Of a DNA stretch of 64,000 nt, positions 1-13,700 are shown piece by piece; positions within the stretch are counted from its first letter, which is position 1, and every line of letters starts with the position of its first letter. Location: contig NOWV01000075.1 in NCBI GenBank assembly GCA_003344405.1, positions 124,001-188,000 of the forward strand. The letters are read 5' to 3'. The translations under genes were made by a program, and so were the position numbers. The notes beneath the pieces are model-generated. The model worked only from the letters and a program-made list of their open reading frames with translations, did no database searches and was not told where the DNA came from. Source of the stretch: Trichoplax sp. H2 (Eukaryota; Placozoa; Uniplacotomia; Trichoplacea).

Positions 1-44
1 ATATAATACCTCGTAAAATAATGAAGAAGAAAAGATGGCGACAT
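1..44 (-). CDS. possible first exon of a further minus-strand gene (partial)
   Basis: On the minus strand an ATG at 44-42 opens a short frame reading MSPSFLLHYFTR, followed by GTATTA, a possible splice donor at about position 7. It runs off the window edge. The only support beyond the ORF is context: the DNA upstream of it (about 311-470) resembles the DNA upstream of the receptor start at 18301, as expected if two tandem paralogues share a duplicated 5' flank. It could equally be chance. Confidence 0.2.
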   Translation of the reverse strand, partial: MSPSFLLHYFTRYY

Positions 45-120
45 GATGATTTGGCAGGGTAAAACTTAAAGACACTATCACTTTATAGGTATTTTTTATA
101 GTAAAATAATACTAGTTACA

Positions 121-545
121 TACTAAAAGCTATAAAGGACTCTGCTTTTAGTCCTTTACTACAGTTACCATTCACTAGCTATGATTATCGCTATAATATC
201 GGCCTAATTTTCACAAATAATCCTCGGAATAGTTAAATTTACTTTATTGATGTACGAAAACCTAGTATAATAATGAAACTAGTTTTAAGCTAGTTTTAAA
301 TTTCTACTTGCAATAAAAATCAGCGATATCCGGACGTCCAATCCGATAGAAATTACTTTCTGATATTATAGATACAGCGCTCAATAATTCATAGTAAAGC
401 ACAAACACTGATATAATAAAACGATGATTATCGTTTTATTATTTTCTAATCTCCGGTAATTCTCACTCGAAATGCTTTTAATGAACTTTAACGACATACG
501 AAAATTTACTACCATAATACTATAAAACTATTTTAAGAGCCGTTT
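121..545. repeat. upstream repeat block A with two internal units and a hairpin
   Basis: Two imperfect copies (about 178-297 and 421-545) share the order 'gatgattatcg', a TCAC/TCTC...AATxCTC segment, 'acatacgaaaa'/'tgtacgaaaa' and a run of 'actattttaag'. Positions 413-425 and 430-442 are perfect 13-base inverted arms (ataataaaacgat / atcgttttattat) around a 4-base loop. The stretch 311-410 also resembles 18408-18496 near the start of the receptor gene. No coding sense is visible between 45 and 1705. Confidence 0.5.
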
Positions 546-1705
546 GAAAGTTAAATATAAAGCATGATGCTATGTTATATTTACAATGTAAAAGCACCTT
601 AATGGTTGAGAACTTGATCGGACCTTCTATAAGTGAATGTTATTCTAGTTTTAGTTTATCTGAAGGATCTGAGCTTATTTTTATTCCATTATGATATAGT
701 ACGCCAGAATAAGTAATTTTATTAATACTCTGTGGGTGTAACTCTTTATAATTAAACTAGAACAATGCCAGTTACGTTATTTTAAAAATATTTTACAATA
801 TGATTCAATGAATATCAAATATAATCTTTCTGGATAACTCCATGGGAACTGTTATGAATTCACTGCGTTATTTTTTAGCCTTAAAAGTCAAGATGATAGT
901 TGCAAAACATCATTGAAACGAAATAGGCGTGACGTTTATGCTAACTAAAATTTATTCATATCTGACACAGAATCCAATAGAAACAATTTTATATCATAAT
1001 GTAATAGAATCATATCTTGATCTAGTTTACCTACAAGCAGAAATAAAGAAATGCATCATAATTGCATAGAGTGCTTAAAATAGTACCCATACGTAGGAAT
1101 TAATTCCTATGTTGGTAATTAAATTGAAATATTTATTAAATACATAGATAACCTAAAGCAGTTGAAATCAAATTATTACCGTGTCTAAAAGTAACATAAA
1201 TAGAGAAGAATATCGCATGATTAAAGTAAAACCAGCAATGCTATAGAATTCGACAAGTGAAATACTTATCCATATATATCTAAGTGCAATAATGATTCTA
1301 AGGTTTAATCAGCTAATAGTAATCGATTTATATCTTCTATTTTTATAATTGAGCAGGCAAAGAATACGCAGTAGCATTTTAATTTAAAATGTGAAGTATT
1401 TCCTTATTGTAATCAACGTGTAATGAGCTGTATTATTTATTATGATCCATTTTCTACTCCAATTTGCATTTACTGTTGAGTTATAAGTCTGATAAGATTC
1501 TAAACCCTTAAATTAGAAGATTAAAATTAACTCAATCATATCGAACAGACCACAAATGAATACTGATTTTTTTACGATATAGCCAACGAAGGGCATAAAT
1601 TCTGCAGCTATGAATGAAGCTAAAGTGCAAAATTGAATCAATCGATAGTCTATAACGTTTGTTGGCTATCTAAAATTAAATGGCAGAAATAGGTTAATTA
1701 ATTTT

Positions 1706-4700
1706 TCACTTTTCCTGGATTAGGTCAGTCACACTATCTTGAATTATTTTCCCAGTTGTCATACATAAGTTCATATTTTTAGAGCCATAATCAGGAAATA
1801 ACCAAGTTTGCTTCTAGAAATCAGTCTATAGAAAAAGTAATTCATTTAATAGAAAGAAGGAATTAGACTAACTATAGGCATGATTATTACTTCAATTAGA
1901 TTTATAAATTCCGTGACAGAATATATGAAAGGGTTAAAAATCAGCTTAATATTCGGTCTTATGTATGCATAAATTAATAAATTGTTCATAATTGCTTATA
2001 AATGTAGCTAGACTGTTTGAGATAGGTAATTCAGCATCTCCATATCTATGTTACAAATGAGTCCAAATAAGGCTATCAAGTCTGAAGATATAGCAAATCT
2101 CGTAGACTTTAGCAATCTTCGTAATGTCTAATCCTGCTTATAGTGACTTTCTGTATTTACACAGAAATGAGCAATGAATATTGCAATATTATTTCTACCT
2201 AAAATAATTTCTAAGATTATAATTTTAAATATCCTTCGTATCTTTTTAGCTAACCTTTGATCTATCAGAGAAACTATCAGTTGACATCGCATTTGGTAAA
2301 ATAATTTGGCTTCCAGCTGTAATAGAAATTAATTTCGAGATTCAAGTATTTGCTTAAGAAATATAGTAATAGTTGAAATATTTTTAGTGGAAAAGCTTTC
2401 ATTATAACAGAAATAGATTTAATAATCAACTCCACAATTGAATTGGTTACTCAATATCTACAATAATTATAATCACACTGTTATTGCGATATCATTAAAT
2501 GATAAGTTTCCATTACAAAAGTACAGAATTTGAATATAAGTCAGCTTCAGATTTAAATTACTCAAGGTATAGTATTAACAGTTTGAACTGTTATAATGTA
2601 ATTAGAGTGAGGCATATTTTACGGAAAAATAATAAACTTAAGGATTTATTCTAACAGTTTCCAATCTTTACTACATCATTAGCAGATCTTATTCTATTTA
2701 ACTTACAGGTACTATGTCTAGATCGGGAGAATAGTGACATATGCAAGCTTGTCGATTTGTTCGATTTGCCACTCTGCAGAAATAAAAGTGGTAGCAAAAA
2801 TTAGTTATTGGTCTGTATAATTCTTTAATCTATTAGCTCCTAAATTATCAAATATTAAATATTCCGCTATACTTACTCGAGTACTGGATCGGCTGGCACT
2901 GCGCTTGTAATATGTTGCAATAACCTAAAACGAAAAATGTTGCTTGACATTAATCGCAGTTAACATAGTAAGACTCTACAGATAGAAATTGGATAGATGG
3001 GGTGACAAATTCTTAATATATATTCTGACATTTGTAATAATATCATAATCGACTAACTTGTCTATCCAACAGACAGTGAAATACAAAGAAATAGAAGCCT
3101 TGAAGCCCAATTAAGGCGGTGAAGATATAGTCAATAGCAGCCACGTTAACAAATCGGACAAAGATCAAAACCCAAGTTAAGCCAAGTAAAGGCATCAATG
3201 ACATAGCACGCCATAAATCTTGTCTATTTAGTAATCGGCGATGATGGATTAGTAAAGGCTTACTTTTAAATAATTTTTTGCATGTCTTGGAATATATAGC
3301 TATTATATAGGTACGGATACCAATCTTATTTCATGTTTCAGTAAATGATCTCTAAATTGGAAGGCTTTAACCTTAGCATGTACAGTAGACCACAAGCCTA
3401 TAACTTCGCTGCCATAAACTCTCTATTCAGCAAGCAAATAATTCAGAATTACCTAAGCGTCTTGGTCTTATCCATAATTTCACTTTCACCTTTCTTAGCA
3501 TAAGTCATTCGAGTCGATAATCGCTTATGGATAGCATGAAGAACAACCGCCAATATAAAGATATTGACCTATGAAAAATCATTAAAAGTTTCAACAATTG
3601 ATGGAGTATCAGTGTGATAAAATCTAATTGCAAACAAAGTAATATGCTTAAGCTTTAGCAGGTAAATTTGTTATTATTTTAGGAAACTTACTCCAACAAC
3701 TCCGGCAGCAGGACCAAGGAAATACCAAATATGATCAGATCTTAACCAACAACTGTTAATAATATGATAAAATTAATTGATGATTCTGTCAGTTAAATTA
3801 TAGTTATAGTTATATGTATCAATTTTTAGGTAAATAATAATCTCATTAACTTACAATCCGGATCCGATTGCTATATCGGAATTGTTATAAGCATGTGGGC
3901 TAATGATTGGAGTTAAAGCAACGGGTACAGCTGGCAGCACTATCATAACGAATTATGAAATAATTAATACCACATACTACATGAAATAGCGCCAGAATAA
4001 TATTTCTTCCGAATATTTAATAGGAAATGGAAATAACGATTCGGAAGCAATGGCATAGATAATAGATAATGTAGATCATAGCTTAGTTAAAATAATCATT
4101 AATCCAAAGTATTAAGAAATAAGATTTATGACATACACCATCCTAGACCGAAGTAGAATAGGGTCCAAAGACGACTATCTTGAGTGAAAACAGTAATTAG
4201 TAGACGATACATGTGGATCCCTTCTACTAACATCCAAGTAAAGCAAGCAGTGGCTACATATTGTAACATGATTGCTTTTGCGATACATAGCGGCTATAAT
4301 AAGATAAAGCAGAATATACAATTTAATGACAATCAGCTCGTTCAATCTTTAGGTACAAATGACATCAGTGTGTTCATTGCAATGGCAAAAGAAAGTTCAA
4401 ATTAAGTCTTTCAAAAATTTTGAAATATTTGATCCAAAAGTAGTATAAATTATATATAGCTACATGTATCTATTTTTAATCGTTACTATCAAAATTAATT
4501 CCATCTAGGTATGGCATTAATTGCTCCTATCCATATCTATCTATTTGCAACCTTTACCATTAAAATTAAATTCACCCCACTGTCGTACAAATTACACCAA
4601 TTTACGTATATCTATCTATTTTCTCCGCTGACGCATTCTGCGATCGATATATTATCCAATACTGCTACTGGATCTCAATCAGGTGCAATGATTAAAAGTT

Positions 4701-7700
4701 ATCAACTTATTTACTTCCAAACTTTTTCTAACTACATCTCAAATCTAATAAGTATAAAGTTTCAAATACAGTATCTACCGTACATACGTATATATTAATA
4801 TACCACAATTATGAGCTTCTACAGACATATTTCCTCCTTGATTCACTTATTCGTAAATTGAAGTATATTTCTTAGACTGTACCTGGTTCTTCCTTCATAA
4901 ATAAACCTATGATCTAAATCCTCACCGAATCTGACTCTGCTGGAACGTAAGGCATAATAAAAACCACCATGATGTTAGTTAGAGCAATTGCAATGACAAG
5001 GTTAGTGTGAATCATCCATTTCTTGGAGGGTGGTAGGCTGCAAAGGGCATTGATAGCATTAAAAAGTTGCTAGTAACTTATTTATTACAGTTGATTAAGT
5101 TTATATCAATCAGTAGCTCATTGATGAGCTTCTGCAGTGATTAATTTGTTCGATATTGGCTGTACTTATTTTTTCTCATTTTATGAATTAAAATTACTAA
5201 CATACAAGTCTCTAATCATATTCTCAGTGGAACGTATTTATAATTCATATAAATAATTTACAAACTTTATATAACTAACAGATAACAGATAGATTTACTC
5301 ACTGCAAAACTGCATAAGCCACTAATGTTAATGCTATACAAAGTAAAGAGACACAGCTTGTAATAAGCCCAAGGAGGCGCAAAGCTTCTCGATCAGCACC
5401 AGATCCAGTTAGGGTATTATTACTTCCATTTTGCTCCTGTAATGATAATAGTTGAAAAAAATAACATAAGAATCTCATCTAACTTGCATTTCAGCTTTTC
5501 TTCTCAACTTTGCAACAATTCATGTTACTGTACGTTAACAAAATAGCTGCCCTCTAATTGCGTTCAAGTTATACCTCACCTGATAACCAGCACCTCCTAA
5601 ATCACTGAAAGTAAAGGGAATTGGATTATTAAATATAAGGATACTTGTTCGATTAGCTGGTGGAACAGTCGAGCCAATAAGTGGACAAGGCTCTTTCTGA
5701 CCCGTTAAAGCAATAGTAATATCATGGATAATATCCTCGATATGAAGATTATTTTCATCAATCTTGTAATTTGGATCTTGAGAAATCTCAGTATGTGCTT
5801 TGCCTATTAGAGCAGCTAATAAGGTATGAACCGTATTCTTAAGCCGATCCATTGACGTCTCCTATCGAAAAGAAATTTAAAGTAAAATTTATAGCATGAT
5901 TTATTAAGAAGAAATAACTACATTAAACAGGAATATTGGAAATAATTATTTTCTAGTAGAGAGTTATTATAATAGTATTAGCTATACAATTACCGGCACC
6001 GGACAGTGTTTATTAGCAACCATGTGCCTGACCATTTTGATACCACCGTAAGCTAGGCACTAATAATTAATTTATAAATTAAGCAAAATATTATCGATAA
6101 CTGTGGTTAATTTCTTTTTGATTCTACCTTAAACATGACAGTAATTATTAATTAATTTATAGATTAAGCAAAATATTATCATATATACAGTGAACAAGAA
6201 ATAGATTGATCCTTAAATATTGAATTAGCTTTTGATTTGGGAATCATGTAACTATTAGCTATATTATAGTCAGTCTGACTAGATAAATAATGCTATATTG
6301 CTTACATGCAAACGAAACTTTTAAATTTCATGATAATTATTGACTTAGGTCAAGTTTTAAAATTGAGCATTTCAATTTGAAGAATGCTAATTAATATATA
6401 GCAAACTTCATACAGCATAACTACATCATAAATTAAAATTTATCATTAATATTTCTTAAAGACCTAATCCATACTTACACAACTAAATATCGTGAAATTC
6501 TTATTACTGGTTTCAGTTTGATTAAGCCTGGATTGATATAATAGCTCAAATCCTTTAATAGGTATATTAAAATCAGCAACATCATTAAAATGATGGCGGA
6601 TAAAACTCGATAGCACACCCAGATAGTACAGCGTGTAGTCATACGCAAATGGTGAATCCATCTAATCATAGAAATGAAAAATATAAATCGTCAAAATGAA
6701 ATAGTTTTCATATGCTCGTATTTCATCATATGCAAAGCTTAAAGTTTACAGCATTTTTGTCCGTAACATTAAATACTATAATTCAGGATAATTAGATTAA
6801 GCGTTCCTTCACACTCTCTCTATATATACTTCTATTTAGTAAACATTCTTTTTACTAAAACATTTACGTTGGCTCAGTTTGATATTTTGTCCTCAAGACA
6901 TTCTAAGAGGATGATACTAAAACACATATAAACTGAACTAAATAATAATTTAATTCCTCTCTCTCTCTTTATTTGTAAATTTAGAAAAAATATCGCCGCA
7001 GTAACAAGCAAAAGGAAAGTAATTTTATTTTTTAACCTGTAATTACCATAACTTAGACTTGTAAGTTAAAGATCGCTATTCTTACCCGACTGACAACATC
7101 GTTCAGGACTTGCGAGTGGCAATTGCATGGATCTACGGTATCCCATTTAGCCTGATTGTTTACCGGTAAGCAAGTTCTCTGCACGTAACCTAAAGATATT
7201 CCAAATTTGCCAGCATCAATAATGAATTCATTAACCTTACACTAATAGATAAATTGAAATGATAGCGAATAATTTTATTATCCATTTACCACTAAGGTAC
7301 ATTTGTAAGCCTTCTTGATTAGGACAGTCGTTTATCCTATCGCACTTGTAATAATTAATACAACTTTCTGTTCTTCGGCCAGTTATAGTTACGTTTCTGT
7401 AGGTAGGAGGCCACAATGTACCACCAAAATATTCGGAATAGCATTTACTAGCTAGCTCTATAATTTTGCGAGTTCAATAAAAGTGTGAGAAATTCGATTT
7501 TCATCACTATAAGGTAAAAATGACCACTGATATAAAGATAAAGAAACCTTATGCTTCTAGTTTTGCTATCAATCTTAGATTACGATTAACGCTAGCACGA
7601 ACATTTCAAGTCAAACAGCTGTTAAACTACAAATCAAAAAATGACTATTGATTGTAATGAGAGATAAAGAAACCTTGTACTTCTGGTTTTGCTATCGATC

Positions 7701-10700
7701 TGCAATTATGTAAATTAATTATCATTTATTCTAGTATGAAAATTTTTAATAAAATAGTCATAGCTATAAACAATTCAAACTGAAATAAAAGGCACTATTA
7801 GAAAGCAATTATTGTAACTAACCAAAATATGAGACAATTCTATAGATGACCAGTTGTTGCATATGGATTTATTACAGTAAACAAATTAACTGTACTGTAC
7901 TGCTTGGAGTCTGCTGTCATACTTGTTCTCTAAGGCAGTTACCTGCATTACAACTCAATAATTGCAACTGAAAATCGTCAAGGGTCCACAAAAACTTCAT
8001 ATCCCTCCTAAATTATAAGCTAAGTTCTTTCTTAAAACTAGCTAATAAACTAGCTAACCTATAGTATCATGATGTTAATATTCATTATCAGCGCTTATAT
8101 GATACTATAAATTTATGAAATTATTTATTCAAATCTGTCTAAAAAATTAGCTAATTTATAGTATTATAATGTTAACAATCATTATCAGTGCTTATATAGC
8201 ACCATAAAAGTATATAGTACCTATTAAAATTTGTATGAAATACTAGATAATAGTATTATCAGTACTGTATATACCAAACTATCCCATCTATCGAAATAGA
8301 TTTAGAATTTTTCAATGAAAAATTACTTCATGACACCAATCTAACTGCTATATTTTCTCACTTATGAAATGGAATAGATATACGATAAAGATTTAAAAAA
8401 GTAAATTACAGACGAAGAAAACACTGTTCGATTCGATAGAATATTCTAAACAGCTCAATATTCGACTCAAATATCTGACACAGTTCTCATTCTTCCGCAG
8501 ATCTATATTAAGAGCTGTTTATTGGAAAGGCGATAGAACTAAGAGGTATTGACTTAGATTATAGCTAAGAGCACGATATTAAAGAAAAACTACCTAAACG
8601 TGGTGGACAATCGGCAACAGACGCAGCTGGTTCAAAGTTTTGACAGCATATAACTGTGCCATTTGTATCGTTGGCCAGAGCATCTACTATTGGAGCCAAT
8701 GTTTTTGGCTACAAGCAATGAAAAATTCAGCTAGTGTTAAGTTAATTGAAAACTTTAGTTTAATCGTTTCAAGAATAAAGTGTTAGGTGCCGCCAAATCT
8801 AAGGCAGATATAAAATAATCAAATTATTCAAATTATTTATACTGGGTTTGGATAACTATAAAATTTGCTACACCAATTAAATACATATAAATTTCATTAG
8901 TATTCAGGTAAAGTCGGAAGTGAGGTTTAACACATCTAAGTTCATTGTAGAATTATTCTAAGAACTAATTCAAGCAAGTTAAAATGCATCTGAAATATCT
9001 TACCGCATCTGAACAAGAAGTTAGATTCATGACTCTCAGAGCAGCTTGATATAGACACTATAAATTGACGTAGAATGAATTTTGAAATAACTTTAAACTC
9101 AATATCTATTGTCAGTAGAATTGCTAAAATGATTCGAAGTAAACAATTCCCGAACTCATGATAGAGGAAAAGAACTTACATGAGAATTCCAATTTCGCGT
9201 TAAATCATTACTATGAGAGGGCAATGAATAGATTGAATATAAAGTTTTAATGGTAGAAACCAAATCATCCAAAAAAAAATTAGGATTGCCAAGTATTCTT
9301 CTGGGTTGACTAAAGAAATTACTCATAAGTTCATTGTCCACATTTTTTGCATAAGTGTGTAATACTGATGCATTTGTGCTTTCGGTGGTATTCTATAAAT
9401 TGTAAAAATAAAAAAAAAGGAATTTTAAATTATTCATTTTAACTTAGACAAGAACTACTCCAATAATTTTTCATATTGCCTATGAGTACGTCATATCATA
9501 TATCATTTTATAACATAAAAGAATATATCATGTCTGTATCAGGATAATATTAGCATATATTGTTAATACAAAATAAAATGAATTTATTTCAATGACATAG
9601 CAAATCTACTCTCTGCATCCTTATAGCCTTGACCATTACGCCTATAGCTAACGTATAAATAATAGATAACTATTTTATTTTGAATAGATTAAATTTTTGG
9701 TTGATAGATTTCTAAATTAATTTATAACTGAAGTATAAATTATCATTTTTACTTTATTCTGAATAGGGTATATTAATATTACAAATCGATGAACTGCTCT
9801 TATGATTTCAGCTTGATTAAAATATCAACATTTTGCATTTCGGTTCGTTTCATTCAACAATACTATAATCTAAGGTACATTAAAATTTAAAAGCGACAGA
9901 AAAAGGCTGAAAGGTAAGCTGTAAAGCCAAGGATTCATAAAAAAAATCATTACAAAAGTCTTCATTAATAGTATTTAAATTAGTCCTGCATCATCTAATT
10001 AAATCAATTAAAAATCTTAATACTAGCAGCATCTATAAAAAATTGAACAATAAATAGAAAGCTGGTTACGGCTCTATAATATTCATTTCTATAATTTCTA
10101 TCAGAATTTATTATTACAATTTTATAGGAATACGTTGGAATAATTACAGATTCAAACAATAAAATGTAAATCACATGAAGCCCTTTACCTCAAGGTTGGC
10201 TTTCATATTTGCAATACTTTTTTGATTACATCGGCATATGTCAATGTCTGTTAATCCACCTAATATCCAACCTCCAGGAGCTTTCCAACAAGGTAATTTC
10301 ACTTCTCCAGCTATAACTATAACAAAATCATTAAGCTAACTATTAGTGCAAGGATAAAAATACTGGCGATATTCCGTATATGGTACTATGATATTGCTAT
10401 TGATCTATGAAATAACAGAGTAAATTAATTAACGACTTTATAACATTCAGCTATTGGAGGCCTTAAAGTCGGCATACACAAAATCGTAAAGGCAGGCAAT
10501 TAAATAACTCATCTGACCAAAGTTCTAGCTGTCCATCAAATACAATCAGTAGTTTCCTATATTTCTATATCAATTTTAAATACAGAAACTCCTATAGGCA
10601 GGCAAGCAATGAATTATCTATCTTACTAAGGAGGTCATTGTAGCTATTCATTCAAGATCTCCTTGGATCTCAATATTTTTCAAATCATCTTATAGCGTAT

Positions 10701-13700
10701 TATAGACCAGATTGTTTACTATCGTATTTCGTCACAGTTTTATACTTATACGCCAATCGCTATCCTATAATTCGTTCTTTTTAAATAAATCGAGTGCTGT
10801 ATAACGTAGTTGGAATTCAAGTCATCTATTTTAAGACTACATAGTTGCATCTTCCCAAATTTTAGAAACTGCTTTATCTTGATATTTGTCTATTTTTAGT
10901 AAACTTACGATTGCATTTTTAATATTAATCAAATGAATTAAAGTTCCAGATATCAACAAATCTAGGTGATTATAATGTAAAGAAGCGTCAGCCTTGCATG
11001 AAGAGCATATTAAAGTACAATCAGTACGGTAATGTCATTTATTCTTAGCCTTGGTACACTTTGAAAATAAGAGAATATTATCTACTAATGATATCAAATA
11101 GAATTATCTCTTACCTGTATTTCCTTGAGTACCAAATAGTGAAGTAGATCTGCAACTATGAGATACATTTATTGTAGTATCGTTTGAATTCGAATCTGGC
11201 TTAAGATACCATATTGTTCCAGCTACAAAGCCGTAACAAAATGGATATGCAGTACTGGCAGTAGCTACAGAAATAAATCAATACGTTATCATATTAAGAA
11301 ATACTGCATGAATACATTTATATAATATATATTTAATAACATATACACATTTATCTACAAATGTTGAACCATTAATTAAAATATACAGGCACATGCATGC
11401 TCAAGCATAGGTTGTAAATTAGTAAATGCAATTTACTAATTATGTTTCAATTGAATATTTCATAATACAGTTGAGTATTTTGTTATAACTGACATAAAGT
11501 TGTAACTATTGTAAAGTTGTATAACAGTGAACATTGTAATCACAATTATTTGGCTAAGCATTTAACTCTCGGAATTGTTATTTAGTATTAGATACGTACT
11601 GTAATATACGAACTCATTATATGGCATCTTAAGTAATTTCCTATGACTGGCATGAAGCCACCTCTGCACTAATTGTGTAGAATTGCGATTGTACTAATGA
11701 TGTGAATTAGACTAGAAATTTAGTAGCTACGGCAACAATTATATCATAATCATAATGGCTGATAATAGTAAGTAGCTCGCTTCCATTTTCATTGAACTTA
11801 GTCAAAATATCGATAGATCTCGCATAGAATACCTTTCTAATAATATAATATGCAAATTTAAACTAGTGGAACATTGAGTACCTTTATCAGCTCTTTCTAA
11901 GAGAATTAATCACAGATTGACTATTTTAAAAAAATTGCTTTCGTAGTATACAATAATGTATATAGCAAGGTTAAGAGAAAAATGATATTTTGAATATCTC
12001 CATACTTAAGCACATTTATATCTCTTTATTACTTTTCAGATTCTGATGCAAAGCTGATAAATTCATAAAAACGTTCCCTAACAGTAGCATACTACTTAGT
12101 GCTACAGGTGATAAACCAGCACCAATATAATGCTATGCATAGCTCATTTAATGACCTATGGGCTCCTTCATAAACCCATAATGCAGCCAATGTTGGTTAT
12201 TAAATCTTAGAAAAAACCATACTACAAATCATTACGTACACTATAAGAGCTAGGAAATGAAGTATTTTAGCAGCATCATCGAATTAAGATAGTTTTGCAA
12301 TAACTTTACGTACAATAACATCTTATGTTTTAATTAAATAATTATAATGCTATTTCGTGCATATTATAAAATCTCAAATTTACTTCCCATTCAGTATTAC
12401 ATAATAGGGACGGTTAAATTTTCTGCTAGATTTGAACTATAGATATACAGCCCTTCCTTAGCAGGATAAAATCAGTACTTCTGCAATGTATTGTACAGCG
12501 TAGAAATAAATATATGCTACTAATTTATGGCGCAGACACAAATAAATAAACAAGAACAGCAATTAATCATCTAACTTACTAAATAATTCATTAATTATAT
12601 AGGTATATGTCACAATTTCACTTCTGCGACAAGGTAACATACAGTAAAAGCCTATAAGTAGCTACTGACTTAAGCGCCCTTTTACTTAACGTTAAACACA
12701 CACAGTAAAAGACTGTAAAGATGAAGCTTTTATTAGCAAAGATACATCTACATCTTTTTACCACCCTCTCAACTCAAATGTCCCCGTTTATATAGGAACC
12801 GTCTAATTTGTATACAACAACAGTATTATTATTATACCTTACTAGGAGAATCATCTCGAACTAAGATGCTCCTTACATAGCTTTTCTATCAGTAAATATT
12901 TTGAATCTCTTACGCATACTTAATCTTAATCTAAGCTCGTAGGTTGTCTAATTTAACTATCATCAACTAGAACTTGAATCATCCTACTGCTATCTATCAC
13001 ACAATAACAATCAATATCAAATATGTAATGAACTATTACAAACAATATCTACGTTAAGGCATTACTTATCTTACCTAGCACTACAAATATGGATATTCTC
13101 CATACTAGCTACTACTGTACTTATTAAACTATCCTAATGACAAGGCAACACCGTAACAGTATACTACCTATATTATAAATATAAATTAGTTCTAAACAAT
13201 TTTATGATACTGTAATACTAGACTACATTAAGAAGCTATGATCAAACTTGCAATAAATGCAATGAATGATTACGTACATCGTAGAAATGTTGCAATTTTT
13301 GTTATTCATTATATTGCCCGAGGCAACACTTTAAGCTATTGTCTCAATAAATAAGACTAAAATTAAATGACTTGAATGAATGATAGCAGTTATATAGTAG
13401 TAAAGTTAAAATGTAGCGAAATTTTTTTGATAAAACTATTTCTTATAACTTCACAGGAATAAATACTAATAAACGTAATTATTTTAATAGTAGAAGCTCT
13501 CTATTTGCACACTTTGACTTATGAGCCTATCTGCAATAATCTACAGTATTCTATCGACTGCTGAAGTTGTAGTATTATAGTAAAACTACACATTAGATGC
13601 GAATTCATTATATAATTATCAATCCAGACTACGATCCTGGCTCACTTACGTTGCTAAACAAAATGTTGTTTGCTACTATAATTTGATTAGAAATTTTATG

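Noticed and set aside
4184-4405. Plus-strand ORF of 73 codons
   Set aside because: Antisense to the receptor TM3 exon (4137-4293), which encodes the conserved FTWMLVEGIHMY on the minus strand.
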